Shown here: positions 1 through 7,066 of the stretch, in pieces
Position numbering within the stretch: position 1 is the stretch's first letter
How the letters are laid out: the number at the start of each line of letters is the position of its first letter
Assembly (NCBI GenBank): GCA_028704515.1
Contig: JAQWFH010000010.1
Coordinates: forward strand, 1-50,943
Direction of reading: 5' to 3'
DNA length: 50,943 nt
Source of the DNA: Eubacteriales bacterium
Lineage (GTDB): Bacteria; Bacillota; Clostridia; Peptostreptococcales; Anaerovoracaceae
The notes under the pieces: generated by a model
Seen by the model: the letters and a program-made list of their open reading frames with translations, nothing else
Databases searched by the model: none
What the model was told of the DNA's origin: nothing
Translations under genes and position numbers: made by a program

Positions 1-1
1 A

Positions 2-82
2 CGAATTGAAAATTGGATGAACAATTATCCTAGACGGTTGTTTAAATATAAAACAGCTAATGAAGTATATAAAGCAGCTTAA
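2..82 (+). mobile_element. 3' end of an IS30-family-like transposase (truncated by window edge)
   Basis: An open frame enters from the left edge and stops at the TAA at 80-82. The last 26 residues include WMNNYPRRLFKYKTANEVY. This resembles the C-terminus of IS30-family DDE transposases, which commonly end with an N-x-x-PR-x-x-x-x-YKTPxE-like segment. The following 70 bases (about 83-153) are AT-rich and would contain the right end of the element, but I cannot define the terminal inverted repeat without the left end. No DDE residues are visible because only the tail is in the window. It could be an intact element outside the window or a remnant. Confidence 0.55.
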
Positions 83-153
83 TTTAATTGGTAAATTATG
101 GTGGGCAATTAAACTTGCAATTTGCATTTGATACAGAGTTCACATCATTGAGA

Positions 154-182
154 TTGACGATTTTATAAATCTGCGTTAAAAT
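154..182 (+). promoter_or_regulatory. Putative sigma-A promoter for the Fic-like gene and murB group
   Basis: TTGACG (154-159) and TAAAAT (177-182) are separated by 17 bases, about 30 bases before the start codon of the next gene. It lies close to the presumed end of the IS30-like element, so it may be native or may have been created by the insertion. Confidence 0.5.
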
Positions 183-214
183 TAAATATTAAGAAGAAAT
201 GAGTAGGAAAAGAT

Positions 215-934
215 ATGTACAGGGAAATCAAGAAGAAAAAACTGATACTTGATAACAGGAAGCCTTATTCAAAGGAAATTACAAAATATCTTGCTGAGCT
301 CGATGTAGTTGATTTAGCCTACACCTCTTTTCGCTTGTCAGGATCATCTTTGACGCGAAACGATATTACAAAGATTTACAGAGGTGAAATAATCACATCG
401 GCAGGATTAAATGAACATGCCCGCATTGAAGCCTACAAAAATGTTTTGAAAGAAATGAATATTTTGGCTGGTAGAAGGTATAAACTTTCAGAGGAAGTAA
501 TCGTGAGGTTATATAGAGCGCTTACCGGAAAAAACCCCGAGCCGCGAGAAGGTAATCCTGTAATATATGAGTGGTCTTACAACCCACCGCATTGGTCCGA
601 AGTCGGCATGCGCATGGATGAGATGCTTGAGCGCGCAAATACAGAACGACCGGGGATGACGAATTACGTTTTGAGAGCATCAGAAATACATAATGAATTT
701 CTTGCAATATATCCGCTGACAGATGAAAATGAAGAAATGGCAAGATTGCTTTTTTACTATTATCTTATGATAAAGAAATATAGTGTTTTTACACTTGGTT
801 TCAACGAAATAGAATACAACTCATCAATAACGAAATATTTGCAAGACGGAGATATCTCTCGTTTTTCAGATATGGCGGAGCGTTCTTTATATGAAAGGCT
901 TGAAATAATGCTGCAGATAACTGCGAAAAAATAG
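215..934 (+). CDS. Fic-fold protein with degenerate active site (pseudo-Fic)
   Basis: This 239-residue protein has the layout of a single-domain Fic protein but has lost the catalytic signature. Residues 157-180 (SEIHNEFLAIYPLTDENEEM then ARLL) align with the Fic core HPFxDGNGRxxRLL. The catalytic His is Tyr166, the Phe is Leu168, and Gly-x-Gly-Arg is replaced by E171, E173 and E174. Asp170, Asn172 and the trailing ARLL remain. Upstream, residues 115-140 contain the YNPPHW...M segment typical of Fic domains. Residues 38-47 (SFRLSGSSLT) match the inhibitory-helix region SxxIEGNxLT, with the inhibitory Glu changed to Ser42. AMPylation is therefore unlikely; a binding or regulatory role is inference. 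A Shine-Dalgarno-like AGGAAAAG precedes the ATG, and murB starts 20 bases downstream, so the two may be cotranscribed. Confidence 0.7.
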   Translation: MYREIKKKKLILDNRKPYSKEITKYLAELDVVDLAYTSFRLSGSSLTRNDITKIYRGEIITSAGLNEHARIEAYKNVLKEMNILAGRRYKLSEEVIVRLYRALTGKNPEPREGNPVIYEWSYNPPHWSEVGMRMDEMLERANTERPGMTNYVLRASEIHNEFLAIYPLTDENEEMARLLFYYYLMIKKYSVFTLGFNEIEYNSSITKYLQDGDISRFSDMAERSLYERLEIMLQITAKK

Positions 935-954
935 ATATTTGATGGAGGTAATTT

Positions 955-1965
955 ATGGATATTGTAAGGCTTAAGTCTTATATTTCCGATGTCATAGGTG
1001 AAGAGAATATAAAGGAAAAAGTAAATATGGCAGAGTACTCCTCGTTTAAAGCGGGAGGCTGTGCCGATTTACTTGTCATACCTCGCAATATGGACCAATT
1101 GAGATATTTACTTTATCTGCTCGGCGGCGCACCCAACGACTCATGCGGCTGTGCCAAAGAAGGATCGGCAAAGTGCGGAGGGGACGAAACCAAAGATGGA
1201 TGTGGCTCATGCTGCAGCAAAGCAGACATTTCTTATATGGTGATAGGCAATAGTTCAAACCTTCTTGTTCGTGATGGCGGATACAGAGGCGTTCTTATAA
1301 AATTGGGCGGTGAATTTACCGATATCAAGGTTCAAGGGCAATATATAATATCGGGTGCGGCAGCTTTACTTTCAAAGGTTTCAAAGGCCGCTCTTGAGGC
1401 ATCATTGTCCGGGCTTGAATTTGCATCAGGGATACCGGGGAGCCTTGGAGGCGGAACATTTATGAATGCGGGGGCATACGGTGGAGAGCTAAAAGAAAGG
1501 CTATATTCTGTAAGATATATATCAAAGGACGGGATGACGGAGGCGCTTAAATACGCGGATGAGCTTGAATTCGGTTATAGGCACAGCACATTCTGTGATA
1601 CGGGTGATATAATTACTGAGGTCACACTTAAGCTTCAAAAGGGAGAGAGGGAAGAAATCTCATCGCTTATGAGGGAACTCGCAGCTAAGAGAAATTCAAA
1701 GCAGCCGGTAAATTTACCGAGTGCGGGTAGCACCTTTAAAAGGCCGGAAAATAATTATGCGGGCGCTCTCATTGAAAATGCAGGATTGAAGGGCTTATCT
1801 GTTGGCGGAGCTCAAGTATCCGATCTGCACGCAGGCTTTATAGTAAACAAGCAAGATGCGACGGCAAAGGATATTATTTCGCTGATGAAGCTTGTTCAGA
1901 ATATAGTATATGACAAAAGCGGCATAATGCTTGAACCCGAGATAAGGATAATAGGAGAAGAATAA
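955..1965 (+). CDS. murB: UDP-N-acetylmuramate dehydrogenase MurB, with a Cys-rich insert
   Basis: MurB is a cytoplasmic FAD enzyme that reduces UDP-GlcNAc-enolpyruvate to UDP-MurNAc in peptidoglycan synthesis. FAD-binding motifs NSSNLLVRDGG (99-109) and SGIPGSLGGG (158-167) are present. The proton-donating serine lies in GSTFKRP (Ser259), and the C-terminal LEPEIRIIG supplies the conserved Glu. The protein has 336 residues, somewhat longer than the roughly 300 usual for Gram-positive MurB. The extra length is a segment at residues 58-90 with six cysteines (C64, C66, C74, C83, C86, C87) placed between the first FAD subdomain helix and the ISYMVIGNSS strand. It could bind a metal or iron-sulfur cluster, but this is speculative. 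A good ribosome-binding site (GATGGAGG) precedes the ATG. The next gene begins two bases after the stop. Confidence 0.95.
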   Translation: MDIVRLKSYISDVIGEENIKEKVNMAEYSSFKAGGCADLLVIPRNMDQLRYLLYLLGGAPNDSCGCAKEGSAKCGGDETKDGCGSCCSKADISYMVIGNSSNLLVRDGGYRGVLIKLGGEFTDIKVQGQYIISGAAALLSKVSKAALEASLSGLEFASGIPGSLGGGTFMNAGAYGGELKERLYSVRYISKDGMTEALKYADELEFGYRHSTFCDTGDIITEVTLKLQKGEREEISSLMRELAAKRNSKQPVNLPSAGSTFKRPENNYAGALIENAGLKGLSVGGAQVSDLHAGFIVNKQDATAKDIISLMKLVQNIVYDKSGIMLEPEIRIIGEE

Positions 1966-1967
1966 TA

Positions 1968-2708
1968 ATGGGCACCGGGAAAGTAAACTACAGAATAACA
2001 CGCGACTACCATACGCATACTATATATTCCGACGGAAAGAACACAATAGAACAAAACATTATAGCAGCAAGGGAAAAGGGGCTAAAGGGAATCGGGATTA
2101 CAGAACATGGGCCGAGGCACCTAACCTATGGAATAAAGCGTGAAAACATATCGGTAGTGCGTGACACAATTCAAAAATTGAGAAAAATATATGAGGATAT
2201 AGAGATTTACTTCGGAATAGAAGCGAATATTATCAACAAAGGAAATCATATAGATATTGACCCGCATGAATTTGCGGATTTTGATTATGTGATGGCTGGA
2301 TATCATTACGGTGTCATGGGCGGATTTTGCGTCTCTAATTTTTTCAATAAGCATGCGCCGGTTAAGGCAAATGACAAAAAACTCCTTATCAGGAATACTG
2401 ATATGATGGTAAAGGCCGTATATGAAAATAACTTAAAAATACTGACTCATCCGGGGGATAAAGGACCTTTCGACATAGATGAGGTTGCAAAAGCTTGTGA
2501 AAAGACAGATACCCTTATGGAGATAAATTCCAGGCATAAATATCTTTCTGAAGAAGGTATAAGGATTGCAAAAAAATATGATATAAAATTCGTGATAAAC
2601 AGTGACGCGCATTCAACAGAAAAAATTGGAGACATGGGAACCGGATTGGAACGGGCCTTGGCTGCAGGATTGGATATGTCGCGTGTTATTAACGTAGAAA
2701 GGGTTTAG
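1968..2708 (+). CDS. PHP-domain phosphoesterase (YcdX/histidinol-phosphatase-like)
   Basis: This 246-residue protein is a stand-alone PHP domain, a trinuclear-metal phosphoesterase fold. The metal-ligand motifs appear in order: HTHTIYSDG near residues 16-24, TEHGP near 45-49, GIEANI near 84, THPGDKG near 161, and NSDAHS near 213-218. Together they form the full PHP ligand set. It starts two bases after the murB stop and ends three bases before rapZ, so it is in an operon with them. A PHP gene between murB and rapZ recurs in clostridial genomes, which suggests a conserved but undefined link to cell-wall or central metabolism. The substrate is not predictable: histidinol phosphate is unlikely because no his genes are nearby. 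Confidence 0.85.
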   Translation: MGTGKVNYRITRDYHTHTIYSDGKNTIEQNIIAAREKGLKGIGITEHGPRHLTYGIKRENISVVRDTIQKLRKIYEDIEIYFGIEANIINKGNHIDIDPHEFADFDYVMAGYHYGVMGGFCVSNFFNKHAPVKANDKKLLIRNTDMMVKAVYENNLKILTHPGDKGPFDIDEVAKACEKTDTLMEINSRHKYLSEEGIRIAKKYDIKFVINSDAHSTEKIGDMGTGLERALAAGLDMSRVINVERV

Positions 2709-2711
2709 AAT

Positions 2712-3566
2712 ATGAAAGTAATAATTGTTACAGGACTTTCAGGGGCAGGTAAATCGCAAGCTATTAATTGCCTTGAAGATATGGGTTATTACTGCATAGA
2801 CAATATGCCTCCTGCATTGATAAAAAATTTTCTTAATCTTGCAGGTACGGGAAAGGGTTCCTCTATAGAAAAAGCAGCTCTCGTGATAGATGTGCGCGGT
2901 GGAGAATTCTTTGCGGATGCAAAGGCTTCATTGGAGGATTTGGACAAGAGCACGCTTGATTATAAGCTGATTTTCCTGGAAGCAAGCAAGGAAGTTCTTA
3001 TAAGACGCTACAACGAGACCAGGAGGACACACCCGCTTTCGGAGACGGGATCAGTTCAGGAAGGTATTGAAAAAGAAACCGAGTTACTTTCAGAAATAAG
3101 AAAGATGGCTGATTTCGTAATAAATACGTCCAACATGAAAACAGCAAGGCTCCGCGAAGAAATAAGGAACATTATCAACGATGAGGGAGAAGATGAGAAT
3201 AACTTTATTATAAATATAAAATCCTTCGGATATAAATATGGAATACCTCTCGATTCGGATTTGGTATTCGATATGCGCTTTATTCCTAATCCTTTCTATA
3301 TCGCAAGCCTGAAAAATCTTTCGGGTAACAATAAAAAGGTACAAGACTTCGTTATGAGGCATGAAGAAAGCCAGAGATTTTTGGAAACAGTTTACAGGCT
3401 TGTAGACAACTTGATTCCTTTCTACGCAAAGGAAGGAAAGTACCATTTGAATATTTCTTTCGGATGCACAGGAGGCCATCATCGTTCGGTAACTATTGCG
3501 AATAAATTTTCAGAGAAATCCATAGCCCAGGGCAAAAGAATCACCATTGAACATAGAGATTTATAG
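2712..3566 (+). CDS. rapZ: RapZ/YvcJ-type nucleotide-binding adapter
   Basis: RapZ-family proteins bind nucleotides through an N-terminal P-loop and, in E. coli, sense glucosamine-6-phosphate through the C-terminal domain. In Bacillota the homologue is YvcJ. The Walker A motif GLSGAGKS is at residues 8-15. The second nucleotide-binding segment ALVIDVRGG lies near residues 57-65. The highly conserved C-terminal signature FGCTGGHHRSV is at residues 250-260. The length of 284 is typical. It follows the PHP gene by three bases. In most Bacillota rapZ is followed by yvcK and whiA; here yvcK is not between them, and whiA appears 3.5 kb later after an inserted set of genes. Confidence 0.95.
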   Translation: MKVIIVTGLSGAGKSQAINCLEDMGYYCIDNMPPALIKNFLNLAGTGKGSSIEKAALVIDVRGGEFFADAKASLEDLDKSTLDYKLIFLEASKEVLIRRYNETRRTHPLSETGSVQEGIEKETELLSEIRKMADFVINTSNMKTARLREEIRNIINDEGEDENNFIINIKSFGYKYGIPLDSDLVFDMRFIPNPFYIASLKNLSGNNKKVQDFVMRHEESQRFLETVYRLVDNLIPFYAKEGKYHLNISFGCTGGHHRSVTIANKFSEKSIAQGKRITIEHRDL

Positions 3567-3575
3567 TAGTATAAT
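3547..3575 (+). promoter_or_regulatory. Promoter for ridA
   Basis: TTGAAC (3547-3552), a 17-base spacer and a perfect TATAAT (3570-3575) overlap the end of rapZ and lie about 50 bases before ridA, so ridA can be transcribed independently. Confidence 0.65.
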
Positions 3576-3623
3576 TATAGATATAATAAAGTGAGTTAAT
3601 TTTATATAGAGGAGGAAATAAAC

Positions 3624-4004
3624 ATGAGGAAAACGGTATTTACAGACAAAGCACCAGGGGCGATAGGCCCTTATTCACAAGCAAACATCGTAGGAGATTT
3701 TATCTTTACATCTGGTCAGGTTGGAATAGACCCTGCAACAGGAGAAGTTGCTGAAGGCGTTGAGGCGCAGACAGATCAAGTTCTTAAGAATGTAAGGGCA
3801 ATAGTTGAAGCTGCCGGAGCAACTATGGACAACGTTGTAAAGACTACATGCTTCTTAAAAGATATGAATGATTTTGTTGCAATGAACGGAATATATGCAA
3901 AGCATTTTAAAGAAGGTTCATACCCTTCAAGATCTGCTGTTGAAGTTGCAAGGCTGCCGAAAGATGTACTTGTTGAGATTGAAGTAATAGCTTACATTGG
4001 ATAA
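3624..4004 (+). CDS. ridA: RidA family reactive enamine/imine deaminase
   Basis: RidA proteins hydrolyse reactive 2-aminoacrylate and related imines made by PLP enzymes, protecting other enzymes from damage. The 126-residue length is standard for this trimeric family. The pattern GPYSQANIVGDFIFTSGQVG near residues 15-34, and the substrate-carboxylate arginine in YPSRSAVEVARLP near residues 100-112, mark it as an active archetypal RidA. It has its own promoter, an AGGAGG ribosome-binding site nine bases before the ATG, and its own terminator, so it is a monocistronic unit placed between rapZ and the ABC cassette. Confidence 0.93.
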   Translation: MRKTVFTDKAPGAIGPYSQANIVGDFIFTSGQVGIDPATGEVAEGVEAQTDQVLKNVRAIVEAAGATMDNVVKTTCFLKDMNDFVAMNGIYAKHFKEGSYPSRSAVEVARLPKDVLVEIEVIAYIG

Positions 4005-4019
4005 GAAAGATACGCATAA

Positions 4020-4050
4020 AGGCCGGACAAAGTAAGTCCGGTCTTTCTTT
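4020..4050 (+). terminator. Rho-independent terminator after ridA
   Basis: A stem formed by 4020-4028 and 4036-4044, with a GC-rich core (CCGGAC/GTCCGG), is followed directly by a T-rich tail at 4044-4051. Confidence 0.9.
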
Positions 4051-4118
4051 TACGCACCTAACTCCCCCTTTAAGGGGCTCCGATTCGCTACGCTCTCTGC
4101 TGTGTTTTAACACCACAT
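4051..4118. repeat. GC-rich palindromic segment, possible dispersed-repeat fragment
   Basis: Between the ridA terminator and the next promoter is a segment with a self-complementary CCCCTTTAAGGGG (about 4066-4078) followed by CTCCGATTCGCTACGCTC. The composition is unlike the surrounding AT-rich spacer. I see no second copy in the window, so repeat status is only a guess. Confidence 0.25.
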
Positions 4119-4137
4119 TTAAAGCACTGATTGTTTA

Positions 4138-4166
4138 TTGATTTAAGCTGTTAGTGTGAATATAAT
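4138..4166 (+). promoter_or_regulatory. Promoter of the ABC export cassette
   Basis: TTGATT (4138-4143), 17 bases, then TATAAT (4161-4166). Transcription would start near 4173, just before the ribosome-binding site at 4177-4182. This excludes the in-frame GTG at 4156 as the translation start and supports the ATG at 4189. Confidence 0.6.
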
Positions 4167-4188
4167 AAAGGAAGAAGGGAGGTGCAAG

Positions 4189-4926
4189 ATGACCAACAAT
4201 TATATTATATTAAAAAATATATATAAAAGTTTCGGCGAAAATGAGGTTCTGAAATGCATAAACTTCTGTATTTTAAAGGGAGAAATATACGGTCTTCTCG
4301 GCCCCTCCGGATGCGGTAAAACTACGGCCGTAAAGATTGCAGCCGGCATGCTGAAGGCTTCGGCAGGAGAAGCCTTTGTGCTTGATACAAGAATGCCCGA
4401 TTTGCAAACCTTGGACAAAATCGGATATATGGCACAGTCCGATGCGCTATACAGCAATCTTTCGGGCAGAGAAAACATGTCGTTTTTGGGTGCCTTATAC
4501 GGTATGAAAAAGCCCGAGCTTGATGAAAGGATTGAATACGCTGCAAAAGTTGTAGATTTGACAGAACACCTGGAAAAGAAGGTTTCGGATTATTCCGGCG
4601 GCATGAAAAGAAGACTTTCTTTAGCGGGTGTCATACTCCATGACCCGGATGTGCTGATTCTTGATGAGCCTACGGTCGGAATTGATCCCCTCCTTAGGAA
4701 AAGCATATGGGATGAGCTTTATCGTATGGCAGACGCGGGGAAAGCAATTCTCGTCACCACGCATGTTATGGATGAAGCTGATAAATGCACAAGGCTTTCA
4801 ATGATGCGCGATGGATCACTGATAAAAGAGGGAAGCCCCGAGGAAATAAAGAAAGACGCAGGAGCGAATACAATGGATGAGGCATTCATCTTTTATAGCA
4901 GGGGGGAGGCACAAAATGAGGATTAA
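4189..4926 (+). CDS. ABC transporter ATP-binding protein (ABC-2/drug-export type)
   Basis: This is the nucleotide-binding subunit of an exporter, about 245 residues. Visible motifs are Walker A GPSGCGKTT, signature YSGGMKRRLS, Walker B VLILDEPTVGIDP and the switch histidine in TTHVMDEADKC. They match the CcmA/DrrA-like branch that partners with ABC-2 permeases. I chose the ATG at 4189 because GGGAGG lies six bases upstream and the promoter overlaps the earlier GTG. The stop overlaps the start of the permease gene by 11 bases, indicating translational coupling. The substrate cannot be deduced; small amphiphiles or drugs are usual for this arrangement with an HlyD-like adaptor. Confidence 0.92.
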   Translation: MTNNYIILKNIYKSFGENEVLKCINFCILKGEIYGLLGPSGCGKTTAVKIAAGMLKASAGEAFVLDTRMPDLQTLDKIGYMAQSDALYSNLSGRENMSFLGALYGMKKPELDERIEYAAKVVDLTEHLEKKVSDYSGGMKRRLSLAGVILHDPDVLILDEPTVGIDPLLRKSIWDELYRMADAGKAILVTTHVMDEADKCTRLSMMRDGSLIKEGSPEEIKKDAGANTMDEAFIFYSRGEAQNED

Positions 4927-5938
4927 AGCTGTTGCCAGAAGAATCCTTCTGCAGATGAAGGGAGACAGAAGAACCGTTGCATTGATAATAGGTGCCCCTA
5001 TCATTATGATGACCCTTATATTTTTTGTCTTAAATTCGGACGCTCAGAATGTAAACATTGCTGTAATAAATGCCCCCGAATCATATGTGGATGCGCTCTA
5101 TGAAAACAATGCAAGAGTAACGAGAATGGACGAAGCGGGAGCGTTGGTTGCTTTAGAAAATCAAGAGATCGTAGCCGCTGTATCCATGGAAAATGGCAAG
5201 TATTCATATGTTGTCGATGGGAGCAATTCTGTAAAAAGTAAAAAGGCACTTGCTGCACTAGAAGGCTCAAGAGCTCAGAATACGGGCAAGGTTCGTGCGG
5301 ACTTAAACTCAGAAATAGAGTATATATACGGAGCATCTGATTTAGAAATGTTCGACAATTATGGTGCGGCGCTTTTGGGATTTGTAATTTTCTTCTTTGT
5401 ATTCTTGATTGCTGGGATTAATTTTCTTACCGAAAGAACCTCGGGAACGTTGGAAAAGATGCTTTCGACACCTATTAGAAGAAGTGAAATTGTACTTGGA
5501 TATATTTGTGGATACGGCGTTATAGCAATTGTTCAAACGGTTTTGATTACATTTTATTTGGTATATGTTCTCAAAATAATTATGATTGGCTCCATATGGA
5601 GCGTCATGATTATTACCTTGGCGACATCTATATGTGCACTTACCTTAGGAATGATGCTTTCCTCTCTTGCGGAAAATGAATTTCAAATTGTGCAATTTAT
5701 TCCGATTGTAATAATTCCCCAGATTTTCTTCTGCGGTATATTCGAGTTATCGGAGGCATGGGATACAGTTGGATATGCATTCCCCTTAAAATATTCGGCG
5801 GATGCTCTGTCACGTGTGATGATAAGAGGTGCCGGCATGGATATAAATGTATTGTTGGACTTATCTGTTCTTATAGCATTCAGTGCAATTTTTGTATTGA
5901 TGAATATAAAGATTTTAAAAAAGCATAGAGCAATTTAA
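4916..5938 (+). CDS. ABC-2 type transporter permease
   Basis: About 340 residues with the ABC-2 permease plan. There is one N-terminal membrane segment (about 23-40), a large extracytoplasmic domain (about 45-155), and a block of five hydrophobic helices from about residue 158 to 335. The sequence NFLTERTSGTLEKMLSTPI, between the first two helices of the block, is the characteristic coupling region of ABC-2 membrane proteins. The ATG at 4916 is preceded by GGGGGAGG, and the gene overlaps the ATPase gene. It ends 18 bases before the adaptor gene. Gene order ATPase-permease-adaptor resembles Yhi/YbhFSR-type exporters, but with one permease rather than two; the permease would act as a homodimer. 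Confidence 0.9.
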   Translation: MRIKAVARRILLQMKGDRRTVALIIGAPIIMMTLIFFVLNSDAQNVNIAVINAPESYVDALYENNARVTRMDEAGALVALENQEIVAAVSMENGKYSYVVDGSNSVKSKKALAALEGSRAQNTGKVRADLNSEIEYIYGASDLEMFDNYGAALLGFVIFFFVFLIAGINFLTERTSGTLEKMLSTPIRRSEIVLGYICGYGVIAIVQTVLITFYLVYVLKIIMIGSIWSVMIITLATSICALTLGMMLSSLAENEFQIVQFIPIVIIPQIFFCGIFELSEAWDTVGYAFPLKYSADALSRVMIRGAGMDINVLLDLSVLIAFSAIFVLMNIKILKKHRAI

Positions 5939-5956
5939 AAGATAGAGGTAGAGAAA

Positions 5957-6904
5957 ATGCAAAGAAAAATTAATAAAAAAGTGATTTTACCGGTTGTGCT
6001 TCTCCTTATTATAAGTATTATTTTAATTGCAGGCTATGTGGGGAAAAGCTATGTTACAGGTGAGATGGAGGCGGTAATAATACCTGAGATTGCAGAGACC
6101 TCCGGGAAAATTATAGAGATGAGAGTTGAGCTCGGGCAGGTGGTCAAAGAGGGAGATGTTCTTGCCGTTATATCCTCAGATAAGCAGGAATATACGATTG
6201 AGCAGCTTGAATTAAATCTCAAGCAGGCGGAGCTAAAAAGTAAAAGTGCCGTAGCTAATGAGAGCGGCGCCATATCTTCCGCCCAAAGCGCATACAGCAA
6301 CGCAAAGCTTGCGTATCAAAATGCATCGGAAGCTTATGAAAAAAGGCAGCAGCTTTATAAAGCAGGGGCTATATCAGAAAATGAACTGGAGCAGGCACAG
6401 CTCGCAGTATCCACAGCTGAAAAAGGCGTAACAGCAGGCAAGGCGGCGCTTGAAAGTGCACGAGCAGCTTATGCACAGGAAAACTCGGAATTAAGTATAG
6501 ATATGACGCAAAATCAATTAGATGAAGCAAAAGAGGCATTTGAAAAATGTATAATCAGAGCTTCAAGTGATGGTACAATAATTACGAAAAGCTATAATAA
6601 GGGCAATATCATAGCAGAAGGGTACAATATCCTTGAAATTGCTCAAAGCAATAAAGGCCTTATGACAGCATACGTACCTTATGACAGTATATCGAAAATA
6701 GAGTACGGAAAAGTTTTGCAGGTGAAATATGATGGGAAGTCTTATGACGGACGCGTTGTATACGTGGATGTTAAGAAGCAGTATACACCGAGGGATATGC
6801 AGACAGCGGCAACCCGTGCCAAAAAGAACTTTAAAATAAAGCTTGAATTGCCAAGTGAATGTAAGATAAAGCCGGGAGAAAATGCGAAGATTAAACTACC
6901 TTAG
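5957..6904 (+). CDS. HlyD-family membrane-fusion/adaptor protein of the ABC cassette
   Basis: This 315-residue protein has one N-terminal transmembrane helix (about residues 7-28). Next comes a split biotinyl-lipoyl domain: EVGKI-like half SGKIIEMRVELGQVVKEGDVL near 49-69 and the second half near 205-225. A long alpha-helical hairpin at about 75-195 (Ala, Gln and Glu rich, coiled coil) separates the halves, and a beta-barrel domain completes the C-terminus. In a single-membrane bacterium such adaptors project to the outer face and assist substrate passage through the ABC permease. It lies 18 bases after the permease gene and ends before a strong terminator, closing the cassette. Confidence 0.88.
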   Translation: MQRKINKKVILPVVLLLIISIILIAGYVGKSYVTGEMEAVIIPEIAETSGKIIEMRVELGQVVKEGDVLAVISSDKQEYTIEQLELNLKQAELKSKSAVANESGAISSAQSAYSNAKLAYQNASEAYEKRQQLYKAGAISENELEQAQLAVSTAEKGVTAGKAALESARAAYAQENSELSIDMTQNQLDEAKEAFEKCIIRASSDGTIITKSYNKGNIIAEGYNILEIAQSNKGLMTAYVPYDSISKIEYGKVLQVKYDGKSYDGRVVYVDVKKQYTPRDMQTAATRAKKNFKIKLELPSECKIKPGENAKIKLP

Positions 6905-6990
6905 CCCGAGTAGGTCTGCTCGGCATTGCACAAAACCCTATATACATTTGAAGCCAATAGGCTATTTTGAGATTTCATATTCTTATTATA

Positions 6991-7019
6991 AAAAGGCGAC
7001 TTTATACAAAGTCGCTTTT
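6991..7019 (+). terminator. Terminator closing the ABC cassette
   Basis: GCGACTTT (6996-7003) pairs with AAAGTCGC (7008-7015) around the loop ATAC. Flanking A4 (6991-6994) and T4 (7016-7019) make it usable in both directions. A weaker hairpin, CCGAG/CTCGG at about 6905-6922, immediately follows the adaptor stop codon. Confidence 0.85.
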
Positions 7020-7020
7020 G

Positions 7021-7029
7021 TGTTATACT
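7021..7029 (+). promoter_or_regulatory. Extended -10 promoter element for whiA
   Basis: TGT followed by TATACT (7024-7029) forms an extended -10 about 38 bases before the whiA start. No good -35 is visible because that position is inside the terminator stem. Confidence 0.45.
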
Positions 7030-7066
7030 ATTTACAATGATAAACAAAAATTTTTGAGGAGAATAC

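Noticed and set aside
4156..4188. Upstream GTG start for the ABC ATPase
   Set aside because: The -10 box at 4161-4166 falls inside this extension, and a good ribosome-binding site serves the ATG at 4189.
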